From Dechloromonas sp. UBA6271 (GTDB lineage Bacteria; Pseudomonadota; Gammaproteobacteria; Burkholderiales; Rhodocyclaceae): a DNA stretch of 64,000 nucleotides. A program made the position numbers and the translations under genes. Under the pieces are notes generated by a model. It saw only the letters and a program-made list of their open reading frames with translations. It ran no database searches and was not told the origin of the DNA. The stretch spans positions 21,042-85,041 of the forward strand of contig DJUX01000059.1 in NCBI GenBank assembly GCA_002440665.1. Direction: 5' to 3'. Positions 1-7,283 of this stretch are shown piece by piece. How positions within the stretch are numbered: the first letter of the stretch is position 1; each line of letters starts with the position of its first letter.

Positions 1-156
1 CAGGCGCGGACGCTGGTCGCCGACGGCCTGCTTGCCGTGTGCATCCAGCATGAACTCGACCACCTGAACGGCACGGTTTTCGTCGACCATCTTTCGCAAC
101 TGAAACAGACCCGCATCCGGAACAGGCTCGCCAAGCAGGCGCGGGTCACGGCGTGA
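1..156 (+). CDS. def: Peptide deformylase, C-terminal part (cut by window edge)
   Basis: The frame is open from base 1 to TGA at 154-156 and gives the last 51 residues. They contain HELDHLNG, which matches the HExxH metal-binding motif 3 of peptide deformylases (two His ligands and the catalytic Glu). The enzyme removes the formyl group from the initiator Met of new proteins in the cytoplasm. Its stop overlaps the GTG start of fmt by four bases (GTGA). The def-fmt pair forms the formyl-methionine cycle and is commonly coupled in bacteria. The N-terminal part lies outside the window. Confidence 0.93.
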   Translation, partial: QARTLVADGLLAVCIQHELDHLNGTVFVDHLSQLKQTRIRNRLAKQARVTA

Positions 157-1076
157 GGCTGATTTTCGCCGGGACCCCGGAATTTGCCGCACTGGCCCTG
201 CAGGCGATCGTCGCCGCGGGGCACGACGTGGCGCTGGTGCTGACTCAGCCCGACCGCCCGGCCGGGCGCGGCATGGCGCTGCAGCCGTCGCCGGTCAAGA
301 AACTGGCGCTGGAAAAAGGTATCGAGGTTTTCCAGCCGCTGACCTTGAAGGATGCCGAGGCGCAGGCGAAGATCGCCGCCGTCGGCGCCGAGGTGATGGT
401 GGTGGCGGCCTACGGCCTGATCCTGCCGCAGGCGGTGCTCGACCTGCCGCGTTTTGGCTGCCTCAACATCCATGCTTCGCTGCTACCGCGCTGGCGCGGG
501 GCGGCGCCGATCCAGCGGGTGTTGCTGGCCGGCGATGCGGAAACCGGCGTCTGCATCATGCAGATGGAAGCCGGTCTCGATACCGGGCCGGTGCTATTGC
601 GCGATGCATTCACGGTCACGCCCGACGATACTTCCGCCACGCTGCACGACCGCCTGGCGGCCCTCGGCGCGCGGCTGGTGGTCGAGGCGCTGGGGAAATT
701 GCCGTTGTCGGCCATGCCGCAAGCGCTGGCAGGGGTGACCTACGCGCAGAAGATCGGCAAGGCGGAGGCGCTGATCGACTGGTCGCAAAGCGCTGCCGAA
801 CTGGATCGCCATATTCGTGCCTTCAACCCTTTTCCCGGCGCGCAGGCGCAGTTCGGCGGGCAGACGGTCAAGCTGTGGCGCGCGACGCCGGTCGAAGGTG
901 CCGGTGAAAAAGGGCAGATTTTGCAGGTCGACCGCAACAGGGTCGTCGTCGCCTGTGGCAGCGGCGCATTGGCGGTCAGCGAATTGCAGAAGGCGGGCGG
1001 CAAGCGCCTGGCGGTGCGCGAATTTCTTGCCGGCCATCCGCTCAAGGCCGGCGACCGTTTCGATCTGCCCGCTTGA
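153..1076 (+). CDS. fmt: Methionyl-tRNA formyltransferase
   Basis: This 307-residue protein has the usual length for Fmt. It formylates Met-tRNA(fMet) with 10-formyl-THF for translation initiation. The N-terminal catalytic half shows RLIFAGTPEFAA, then NIHASLLPRWRGAAPIQ around residue 110 (the Asn/His catalytic region) and MEAGLDTGPVL around residue 140 (catalytic Asp). A C-terminal oligonucleotide-binding-like domain follows. The GTG start overlaps the def stop, so translation is probably coupled. The C-terminal domain carries one copy of the dispersed element (906-941), read as EKGQILQVDRN, without disturbing the family fold. Function is secure from the motifs and the def neighbour. Confidence 0.97.
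   Translation: MRLIFAGTPEFAALALQAIVAAGHDVALVLTQPDRPAGRGMALQPSPVKKLALEKGIEVFQPLTLKDAEAQAKIAAVGAEVMVVAAYGLILPQAVLDLPRFGCLNIHASLLPRWRGAAPIQRVLLAGDAETGVCIMQMEAGLDTGPVLLRDAFTVTPDDTSATLHDRLAALGARLVVEALGKLPLSAMPQALAGVTYAQKIGKAEALIDWSQSAAELDRHIRAFNPFPGAQAQFGGQTVKLWRATPVEGAGEKGQILQVDRNRVVVACGSGALAVSELQKAGGKRLAVREFLAGHPLKAGDRFDLPA
906..941 (+). repeat. Dispersed element, copy in fmt
   Basis: Full form: A5 tract at 907-911, T4 at 919-922, then GGTCGACCGCAACAGG at 926-941. In frame inside fmt. Confidence 0.85.
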
Positions 1077-1136
1077 AATCGGACCATGCGCTAATATCTA
1101 TCCGATAGTGCAATACAGCCTCCGGGAGATCACACG

Positions 1137-1982
1137 ATGTTCAATTGGGTAAAGACGGCCATGCTGATGGCCGCCATCATGGCGTTGTTCGGCATCGTCG
1201 GCGGCATGCTCGGCGGCCAGCAGGGGATGCTGCTGGCGCTGCTGTTCGGCGGCGCGATGAACGTGTTTTCCTACTGGTTCTCCGACAAGATGGTGTTGAA
1301 GATGTACAACGCCCAGGAGGTGGACGAAACTAGTGCCCCGCAGTTCTACGGCATGGTGCGCGAACTGGCGCAGCGCGCCAATCTGCCGATGCCGCGGGTG
1401 TACATCATCGACGAGCAGCAACCGAATGCCTTTGCCACCGGGCGCAATCCGGAACATGCGGCGGTGGCGGCGACGTCCGGCATCCTGCAACTGCTCTCGG
1501 CCAGCGAACTGCGTGGCGTCATGGCGCACGAGCTGACGCACGTGGCGCATCGTGACATCCTGATTTCGACCATCTCGGCGACCATGGCCGGGGCGATCTC
1601 GGCACTGGCCAATTTCGCCATGTTCTTCGGCGGGCGCGGCAGCGATGGGCGCCCGGCCAATCCGCTGGCGACCATCGCCGTGGCGCTGCTGGCACCGCTG
1701 GCGGCCAGCCTGATCCAGATGGCGATCTCGCGCGCCCGCGAGTACGAGGCGGATCGCGGCGGCGCCGAAATCAGCGGCGACCCGAATGCCCTGGCCGACG
1801 CTTTGGGCAAGATCCAGATGTACGCCGAAGGCCGCATTCCGCTGGGGCCGGCCGAGGCGCACCCGGAAACGGCGCAGATGATGATTCTCAACCCGCTTTC
1901 TGCCGGCGGCATCAGGGGCCTGTTCTCGACCCACCCGCCGACCGAGGAGCGGATCGCCCGCCTGCGGGCGCTGGCGCGCTAG
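1137..1982 (+). CDS. htpX: Zinc metalloprotease HtpX
   Basis: This is a 281-residue M48B membrane protease that degrades misfolded inner-membrane proteins together with FtsH-type quality control. Two N-terminal hydrophobic segments span about residues 7-55. HELTHVAHRD (residues about 131-140) is the HExxH zinc site, and EYEADRGGAE near residue 202 supplies the third ligand. Another hydrophobic stretch lies between them. A purine-rich ribosome site (cctccgggag) sits before the ATG. Its TAG stop shares the palindrome CTAG with the stop of the convergent decarboxylase gene, so the two genes overlap tail to tail by four bases. Confidence 0.96.
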   Translation: MFNWVKTAMLMAAIMALFGIVGGMLGGQQGMLLALLFGGAMNVFSYWFSDKMVLKMYNAQEVDETSAPQFYGMVRELAQRANLPMPRVYIIDEQQPNAFATGRNPEHAAVAATSGILQLLSASELRGVMAHELTHVAHRDILISTISATMAGAISALANFAMFFGGRGSDGRPANPLATIAVALLAPLAASLIQMAISRAREYEADRGGAEISGDPNALADALGKIQMYAEGRIPLGPAEAHPETAQMMILNPLSAGGIRGLFSTHPPTEERIARLRALAR

Positions 1983-2371
1983 GCGCCGGAAACCGGATGG
2001 AGGTGGCCGCGCGCCACCTCTTTTTTTTCCAGCCGGGCTGGTGCGAAGTTAGCGATCACTTCGGCGAACAGTGCCTGAGCCCGGGCGCTATTGTCGCCGC
2101 TGAAATTGCAGACGTAGACATCGAGCGTGACACCGGCGACTTCCGGCCAGGTATGGACGGCCAGATGCGATTCGGCGAGGACGACGGTGCCGGTGACGCC
2201 GGCCGGATCGCCCGCCGCGTCGCGGAAGGGGTGGAACAGGCGGCCGACGACGGTCAGACCGTGGCGCGTGCAGGCGTCGACGCAGAATACCTCGAGCCCC
2301 GGTGCGTCGAGCAGGAAGCCCGGTGCGCAGCGGCAGTCGTGGAGGTCGGCGATCAGGTGCAGGCCATTCAT
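1979..2371 (-). CDS. speD: S-adenosylmethionine decarboxylase proenzyme (SpeD type)
   Basis: The 130-residue protein has the size and sequence of prokaryotic class 1B AdoMet decarboxylases. These cleave themselves to make a pyruvoyl cofactor and supply decarboxylated AdoMet for spermidine synthesis. The self-cleavage site is visible as LAESHLAVHTWPE, with Ser68 as the expected pyruvoyl precursor. GLHLIADLHDC at the N terminus and the VYVCNF strand also fit. No spermidine synthase gene lies in the window, so the partner is elsewhere or the product has another use. It ends in the same CTAG as htpX and starts 10 bases beyond the 3' end of the nuclease gene, in the same direction. Confidence 0.9.
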   Translation of the reverse strand: MNGLHLIADLHDCRCAPGFLLDAPGLEVFCVDACTRHGLTVVGRLFHPFRDAAGDPAGVTGTVVLAESHLAVHTWPEVAGVTLDVYVCNFSGDNSARAQALFAEVIANFAPARLEKKEVARGHLHPVSGA

Positions 2372-2380
2372 GCCGATATT

Positions 2381-3268
2381 CTATGGGGTTTCACGTGAAA
2401 CGCGGGCGCCGATATTGGCTTCCAGCAACCAGCCGAGTCGGTAGCCGGCGTCGACGATGCGCCGGTTGGCGATGGCGTGCGCCTGGCGATTGAAGTCCTC
2501 GGTGATGACCGGCAACAGGCTGCCGGCGGCCGTCGGATAGGCGCTGGCGAGCAGGGCGTGGCTTTCGGCCCGCCACTGCGCGACCGTGCCCGGCGTCGGT
2601 GGCGGGTGGTCGTCGAGCAGTCGCTGCGCGTTCTTTTCCAGCCGTGTGCCGCGCAGCCACGGCGGGCCGGGCAGGTCGTCCCAGTAAAGATGGAGGCTGG
2701 AGAAGGGCAGGCGCTTGTTGAACGGATTTTCGATCTCGATGGCATTGCCGCCCTCGTCGTCATGGTGGCCGACGTGCAGCGGCTGGTGGATGTCGGCCAC
2801 CAGGTGCAGCAGCCAGGGCAGGGCATACGAAATTTGCTCTTTTTTACGGGTCGACCGCAACAGGCCGCTCAGACGCTCGATCTGCCGGTCCGCCTCGCCA
2901 TCCACGACCCGCCCGTGGCTGTCGACGTCGACGTAATGCCAGCGCTTGTGTCGCGCCATGTCGGGAAAGCCGGGCAGCAGGTCGGTGGGTGTGTCGCGCG
3001 GGTCGTCGAAGAAGCGCGGGTCGTTGCGAATGTCATCCGGCCAGGTTGCGGCTTCGGCGAAAATGGCGCCAGCTTCCTCCGAGCGTGCCCTTGCTACCCA
3101 GCGCTCGTGCTCCGGGTGGCGGGCCAGCACCGCGGCAATGAATTTCCGGCTCGCCGGCGACAGTTGTTGCCAGGCGATGGTCGCCGTCAGACGATGGCCG
3201 GCCGCGTTCCACGCCGCGGCGAGTGGTGGAAAGAGCAGGAGTGACAGGGCAATGAGCAAGGAACGCAT
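2381..3268 (-). CDS. Secreted S1/P1-type zinc nuclease
   Basis: The start is placed at the ATG at 3268 because the protein then begins with a clear signal peptide (MRSLLIALSLLLFPPLAAA) followed by WNAAGH. In the S1/P1 family the mature N-terminal Trp itself binds zinc, so cleavage before W fits exactly. LHLVADIHQPLHVGHHDDEGGN carries the other His/Asp zinc ligands. Length is 295 residues, close to the family. Such enzymes cut single-stranded DNA and RNA outside the cytoplasm and may scavenge phosphate or nucleosides. It is divergent from rsmB with only 34 bases between starts. It contains a dispersed element copy (2829-2864) and a parS-like site at the 3' end. Confidence 0.88.
   Translation of the reverse strand: MRSLLIALSLLLFPPLAAAWNAAGHRLTATIAWQQLSPASRKFIAAVLARHPEHERWVARARSEEAGAIFAEAATWPDDIRNDPRFFDDPRDTPTDLLPGFPDMARHKRWHYVDVDSHGRVVDGEADRQIERLSGLLRSTRKKEQISYALPWLLHLVADIHQPLHVGHHDDEGGNAIEIENPFNKRLPFSSLHLYWDDLPGPPWLRGTRLEKNAQRLLDDHPPPTPGTVAQWRAESHALLASAYPTAAGSLLPVITEDFNRQAHAIANRRIVDAGYRLGWLLEANIGARVSRETP
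2388..2401. promoter_or_regulatory. parS-like site (perfect palindrome)
   Basis: GTTTCACGTGAAAC is a perfect 14-base palindrome and equals the core of the ParB-binding site of most bacterial chromosomes. It lies in the last codons of the nuclease gene, encoding VSRET. It is one of five such sites in the window. Confidence 0.85.
2829..2864 (+). repeat. Dispersed element, copy in nuclease gene
   Basis: T6 at 2840-2845, three bases, then GGTCGACCGCAACAGG at 2849-2864, the exact 16-base core. Confidence 0.85.
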
Positions 3269-3302
3269 GGCGCCATTATGCCGCGTGCGATAATCACGGC
3301 CT

Positions 3303-4562
3303 ATGTCCGCCCTGCCCACCGATTCCCTGGCTTTCGCCCTGCTCGCCGCTGCCCGCATCGACGCCGCCGTCCTTGCCGGGCAGAGTCTGGCCGATGGCCT
3401 GCTCGGCCGCGTCGATGCGCTGGCGCGCCCGGCGGTGCAGGATCTCGTCTACGGCAGTTTGCGCCAATACGGGCGCGGCGATTTCCTGCTTGCCCGGCTG
3501 CTGGCGAAGCCGCTCGATGTGCCCGAGGTGCGCACGTTGCTGCTGGTGGCGCTCTACCGCCTGGAAACCCGGCCGGATGCTGCGCATACAGTGGTCGATC
3601 AGGCCGTGGTGGCGGCCGGGGAACTGGCAAGCGGGCGCTTCCGCGGGCTGGTCAATGGCGTGTTGCGCAACTTCCTGCGGCAACAGACCCAATTGCTGGC
3701 TGCGCTGGAAAAAGATGCGGTGGCCGCGGCACAGCATCCTGACTGGTGGCTGCGCCGTCTGCAGGCGGCCTACCCGGCAGAGTGGGTTGGCATCGTCGCC
3801 GCCGGCAACGGCCCGCCGCCGATGGCGCTGCGCGTCAATCGCCGGCGCTCCACGCGCGACGATTACCAGGCCCGCCTGCAGGCGGAAGGCATCGCCGCGT
3901 TGCCGGTTGACGAAATGGGTCTGGCGCTCGCCAGGCCTTTGCCGGTCGAATGCCTGCCGGGCTTCGCCGACGGGCTGGTTTCGGTGCAGGATCCCGGTGC
4001 GCAGCGGGCAGCCGAGCTGCTTGATCCGGCGCCCGGCAGCCGTGTGCTCGATGCCTGCGCGGCGCCGGGCGGCAAGACCGCGCATCTGCTGGAGCGCGCC
4101 GACCTCGACCTGCTGGCACTCGATCTCAAGCCGGCGCGCTGCCGGCGTGTGGCCGAAAATCTGGCGCGCCTCGGCTTGCAGGCGTCGATCGCCACCGCCG
4201 ATTGCGCCCGCCTCGACACCTGGTGGGACGGCCGGCCGTTCGATGCGGTGCTGGCCGACGTGCCATGCACTGCCAGCGGCGTCGTGCGTCGCAACCCGGA
4301 TGCCAAGTGGCTGCGCCGCGAAACCGACGTCGCCAGCTTCGCGGCGACGCAGGCGCGGATTCTCGATGCCTTGTGGCGGGTCGTGCGGCCGGGGGGTAAA
4401 CTGCTGTACGCAACCTGCTCGATCTTTCCCGAGGAAAATGGCGGGCAGATCGGAAATTTTCTGGCAGCACGTCCGGATGCCCGTCGTGACCATGAGGAAC
4501 AGATTTTGCCGAGTGCCGACCATGATGGTTTCTATTACTGCCGCCTTGAAAAGCGTGCTTGA
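3303..4562 (+). CDS. rsmB: 16S rRNA (cytosine-967-C5)-methyltransferase
   Basis: This 419-residue protein has an N-terminal NusB-like RNA-binding domain (about residues 1-140) and a Rossmann methyltransferase domain. The AdoMet motif is DACAAPGGKTAHL (about residue 243). The two family cysteines are seen in DVPCTASG (about residue 322) and YATCSIFPEEN (about residue 372). It methylates C967 of 16S rRNA. The next gene (DUF4390) starts inside its 3' end, so the pair is translationally linked, and ntrYX follows. This order is common in betaproteobacteria. Confidence 0.95.
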   Translation: MSALPTDSLAFALLAAARIDAAVLAGQSLADGLLGRVDALARPAVQDLVYGSLRQYGRGDFLLARLLAKPLDVPEVRTLLLVALYRLETRPDAAHTVVDQAVVAAGELASGRFRGLVNGVLRNFLRQQTQLLAALEKDAVAAAQHPDWWLRRLQAAYPAEWVGIVAAGNGPPPMALRVNRRRSTRDDYQARLQAEGIAALPVDEMGLALARPLPVECLPGFADGLVSVQDPGAQRAAELLDPAPGSRVLDACAAPGGKTAHLLERADLDLLALDLKPARCRRVAENLARLGLQASIATADCARLDTWWDGRPFDAVLADVPCTASGVVRRNPDAKWLRRETDVASFAATQARILDALWRVVRPGGKLLYATCSIFPEENGGQIGNFLAARPDARRDHEEQILPSADHDGFYYCRLEKRA

Positions 4563-5130
4563 GCGACTCCGGCTCTGGCTGCTGGCCCTGCTGGTCGCCA
4601 TGCCCGGCCTGCTGCTGGCGGCCGAGATCGAAATCACCAATCCGCAGATCGTGGCCGGCGATGACGGCTATGTCCTGTCCGCCGATTTTGCTTTCGAGCT
4701 CAACCAGCGCCTCGAAGAGGCAGTGACCAAGGGCGTCGTGCTGTTCTTCGTCGCCGAATTCGAACTGATGCGCCCGCGCTGGTACTGGCTGGACGAAAAA
4801 GTGGTCAGCCGCAGCCAGACCTATCGCCTTTCCTACCATGCGCTAACCCGCCAGTACCGCCTGTCCACCGGCGGGCTGCATCAGTCCTTCGATTCGTTGT
4901 CGGAAGCCTTGCGCGTGCTTTCCCGCCTGCGCAACTGGGTGGTGATCGAAAAGGCCGAGAGCGGCATCGTCCGCCCCGGCGAAACCTATACGGCGGCCCT
5001 GCGCCTGCGCCTCGACATCAACCAGTTGCCGCGCCCCTTCCAGATCACCGCGCTCGGCAACAGGGACTGGAATCTGGCGTCCGACTGGAAAACCTGGCAG
5101 GCCACCCTGCCGCCGGCGGAGGCCAAGTGA
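4522..5130 (+). CDS. DUF4390 exported protein
   Basis: From ATG 4522 the protein is 202 residues. An ATG at 4525 or a GTG at 4555 (giving VLERLRLWLLALLVAMPG) would also leave a complete signal-like hydrophobic segment, so the exact start is uncertain. The mature part (EIEITNPQIVAGDDGYVLSA onward) is a beta-rich domain recognised as DUF4390, found upstream of ntrY in many betaproteobacteria. Function is unknown; location is periplasmic or membrane-anchored by inference. It overlaps rsmB by about 40 bases and its TGA overlaps the GTG of ntrY, suggesting one operon with the two-component system. Confidence 0.85.
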   Translation: MMVSITAALKSVLERLRLWLLALLVAMPGLLLAAEIEITNPQIVAGDDGYVLSADFAFELNQRLEEAVTKGVVLFFVAEFELMRPRWYWLDEKVVSRSQTYRLSYHALTRQYRLSTGGLHQSFDSLSEALRVLSRLRNWVVIEKAESGIVRPGETYTAALRLRLDINQLPRPFQITALGNRDWNLASDWKTWQATLPPAEAK

Positions 5131-7283
5131 AGCGTTTCGTCGCGATGGGCGGCGCGCTGGCAGCAACGCTGGGGGCCATCCTCTGGTTCCTGCTGCTGAT
5201 GTCGACGGCGGCCGATACCGCCATCTTCACCCGCCACTATCCGTTGCTGATCGGTCTCAACGCCGTCCTGGCGCTGGCCATGGTCGGCCTTGTCAGCTGG
5301 CAGTTGCGCTCGTTGTGGCGCGACTACCGGGCGCAGATTTTCGGCGCCCGTCTCAAGCTGCGCCTGATGCTGATGTTCGGCATCATCGCCGTTCTGCCCG
5401 GCGCGCTGGTCTATGGGGTATCGGTGCAGTTCGTCACGCGCTCGATCGAAAGCTGGTTCGACGTGCGCGTCGAAAAGGCCCTCGAATCGGGTTTGCAACT
5501 TGGCCGTTCCGCCCTCGATTCGCTGCTCGCCGATCTCACCGACAAGGGCCGCAGCATGGCCAACGAGCTCTCCGAGTTGCGCGATTCCGGCCGCCGCTCG
5601 GCCCTGCTGCGCCTGCGCGAGCAGCACGGCGTGCAGTCGGCGGCGCTGTTCTCGGTCGGTGGCCAGCTGCTGACCAGCGCCAGCAGCGAGATCGGCGATC
5701 CCTTGCCCGACCTGCCGTCGCAGGCGCAGCTCAAGCAGGCACGCAGCGCGCGTGCGGTGACGGCGGTCGATGGGGAGGGCGGCAAGCTCTATCTGCGCGT
5801 TCTGGTGTCCGTGCCGGCGCGCACCGTGTTCGAGGAACCGCGCATCCTGCAGCTGATCCAGCCAGTGCCGCCGTCGTTGGCGCATGATGCCGATGCGGTG
5901 CAGGTGGTCTACCGCGACTACCAGGAGCTGCAGTTGGCGCGCCAGGGACTGACCCGCATTTATGCCCTGACCCTGACGTTGACCGTACTCGTCGCGCTGT
6001 TCGGCGCCTTCGCCCTGGCCTTCGTCATGACCCGACGCCTGTCGGCGCCGCTGTCGATGCTGGCCGAGGGCACGCAGGCGGTGGCCCAGGGCGACTTTTC
6101 GCCGCGCCAGGCGGTGTATAGCCGCGATGAACTGGGGGTGCTGACCCAGTCGTTCAGCCGCATGACGCGCCAGCTCGACGACGCTCGCCGCGAAACCGAA
6201 CGCAACCGGGCCGAACTGGAGTCGGCGCGCGGCTATCTCGAATCGATCCTCGCCAACCTCTCGGCCGGCGTGCTGGTGTTCGACCGGCATTTCGTCCTGC
6301 GCACCGTCAACGAGGGGGCGCTGACCATCCTCAACGACGATTTCACCGGCCTGATCGGCGAAGAGGTCGGCCAGTGGCCGCGCCAGGGCATTCTCGGCCA
6401 GTTCATTCGCGACAATTTCGCCAGCCTCAAGGACGACGAATGGCAGGGGCAGGTCGAGCTCGAACGTAGCAACGGCATGCCGCAGGTGCTGTTGCTGCGC
6501 GGCTCGCGCCTGCCGGAAGCCAGTGGCGGCGGCGACGTCGTGATCTTTGACGACGTCACGCGCATGATCGCCGCCCAGCGCAGCGCCGCCTGGGGCGAAG
6601 TCGCCCGGCGCCTGGCGCACGAGATCAAGAATCCGCTGACGCCGATCCAGCTTTCCGCCGAGCGCCTGCAGTTCAAGCTCGCCGGCAAGCTGGGCAACGG
6701 CGACGCCGACATGCTGGCGCGCGGCACGCAGATGATCATCAACCAGGTGCAGGCGATGAAGCGCATGGTCGACGATTTCCGCGACTACGCCCGGCTGCCC
6801 CTGCCCGAAGTCGCGCCGCTCGATCTCAACGAACTGGTCGGCGAGGTGCTCGGGCTTTACGAGAGTTCGTCGGCGGTCATCGACACCCATCTCGCCGACG
6901 ATTTGCCGCCGGTGCTGGGTGACGCCACTCAATTGCGTCAGGTCATCCACAATCTGCTGCGCAACTCGGAAGATGCGCTGGAGGGGCGCGCAGCCGCGCA
7001 CATCCGCATCGTCACCGAACTGACCGGTACGCGGGCGCGCCTGCTGATCGCCGACAACGGACCGGGGTTCCCGGTCGAGCTGCTGCCGCGCATCTTCGAA
7101 CCCTATGTCACCACCAAGGCCCGCGGCACGGGTCTCGGCCTGCCCATCGTCAAGAAGATTGTCGAAGAACACCAGGGCAGCATCGAAATCAGTAATGCAC
7201 CGGAGGGCGGCGCGCGGATCGACATCCATCTGCCCCTGGTGAAGGAGGAGGAAGCGAAGCATGGCAATCATTCTGGTCGTTGA
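5127..7283 (+). CDS. ntrY: Nitrogen-regulation sensor histidine kinase NtrY-like
   Basis: The 718-residue membrane kinase has two N-terminal hydrophobic helices, a periplasmic region and another helix around residue 285. A HAMP segment (TRRLSAPLSMLAEGTQAVAQGD) and a PAS region near residue 370 follow. The HisKA box is ARRLAHEIKNPLTPIQLSAE, with phospho-His near residue 498. The HATPase domain shows NLLRNSEDAL, DNGPGFP and GTGLGLPIVKKI. GEVARRLAHEIKNPLTP is typical of NtrY. The GTG start overlaps the DUF4390 stop, and the 3' end overlaps ntrX by 23 bases. It likely senses an envelope or redox signal and phosphorylates the adjacent regulator. Confidence 0.93.
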   Translation: MKRFVAMGGALAATLGAILWFLLLMSTAADTAIFTRHYPLLIGLNAVLALAMVGLVSWQLRSLWRDYRAQIFGARLKLRLMLMFGIIAVLPGALVYGVSVQFVTRSIESWFDVRVEKALESGLQLGRSALDSLLADLTDKGRSMANELSELRDSGRRSALLRLREQHGVQSAALFSVGGQLLTSASSEIGDPLPDLPSQAQLKQARSARAVTAVDGEGGKLYLRVLVSVPARTVFEEPRILQLIQPVPPSLAHDADAVQVVYRDYQELQLARQGLTRIYALTLTLTVLVALFGAFALAFVMTRRLSAPLSMLAEGTQAVAQGDFSPRQAVYSRDELGVLTQSFSRMTRQLDDARRETERNRAELESARGYLESILANLSAGVLVFDRHFVLRTVNEGALTILNDDFTGLIGEEVGQWPRQGILGQFIRDNFASLKDDEWQGQVELERSNGMPQVLLLRGSRLPEASGGGDVVIFDDVTRMIAAQRSAAWGEVARRLAHEIKNPLTPIQLSAERLQFKLAGKLGNGDADMLARGTQMIINQVQAMKRMVDDFRDYARLPLPEVAPLDLNELVGEVLGLYESSSAVIDTHLADDLPPVLGDATQLRQVIHNLLRNSEDALEGRAAAHIRIVTELTGTRARLLIADNGPGFPVELLPRIFEPYVTTKARGTGLGLPIVKKIVEEHQGSIEISNAPEGGARIDIHLPLVKEEEAKHGNHSGR

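Noticed and set aside
4986..7271. A 761-codon open frame antisense to ntrY
   Set aside because: It mirrors a well-supported kinase gene. Long antisense frames are common in high-GC DNA, and its product has no recognisable motif.
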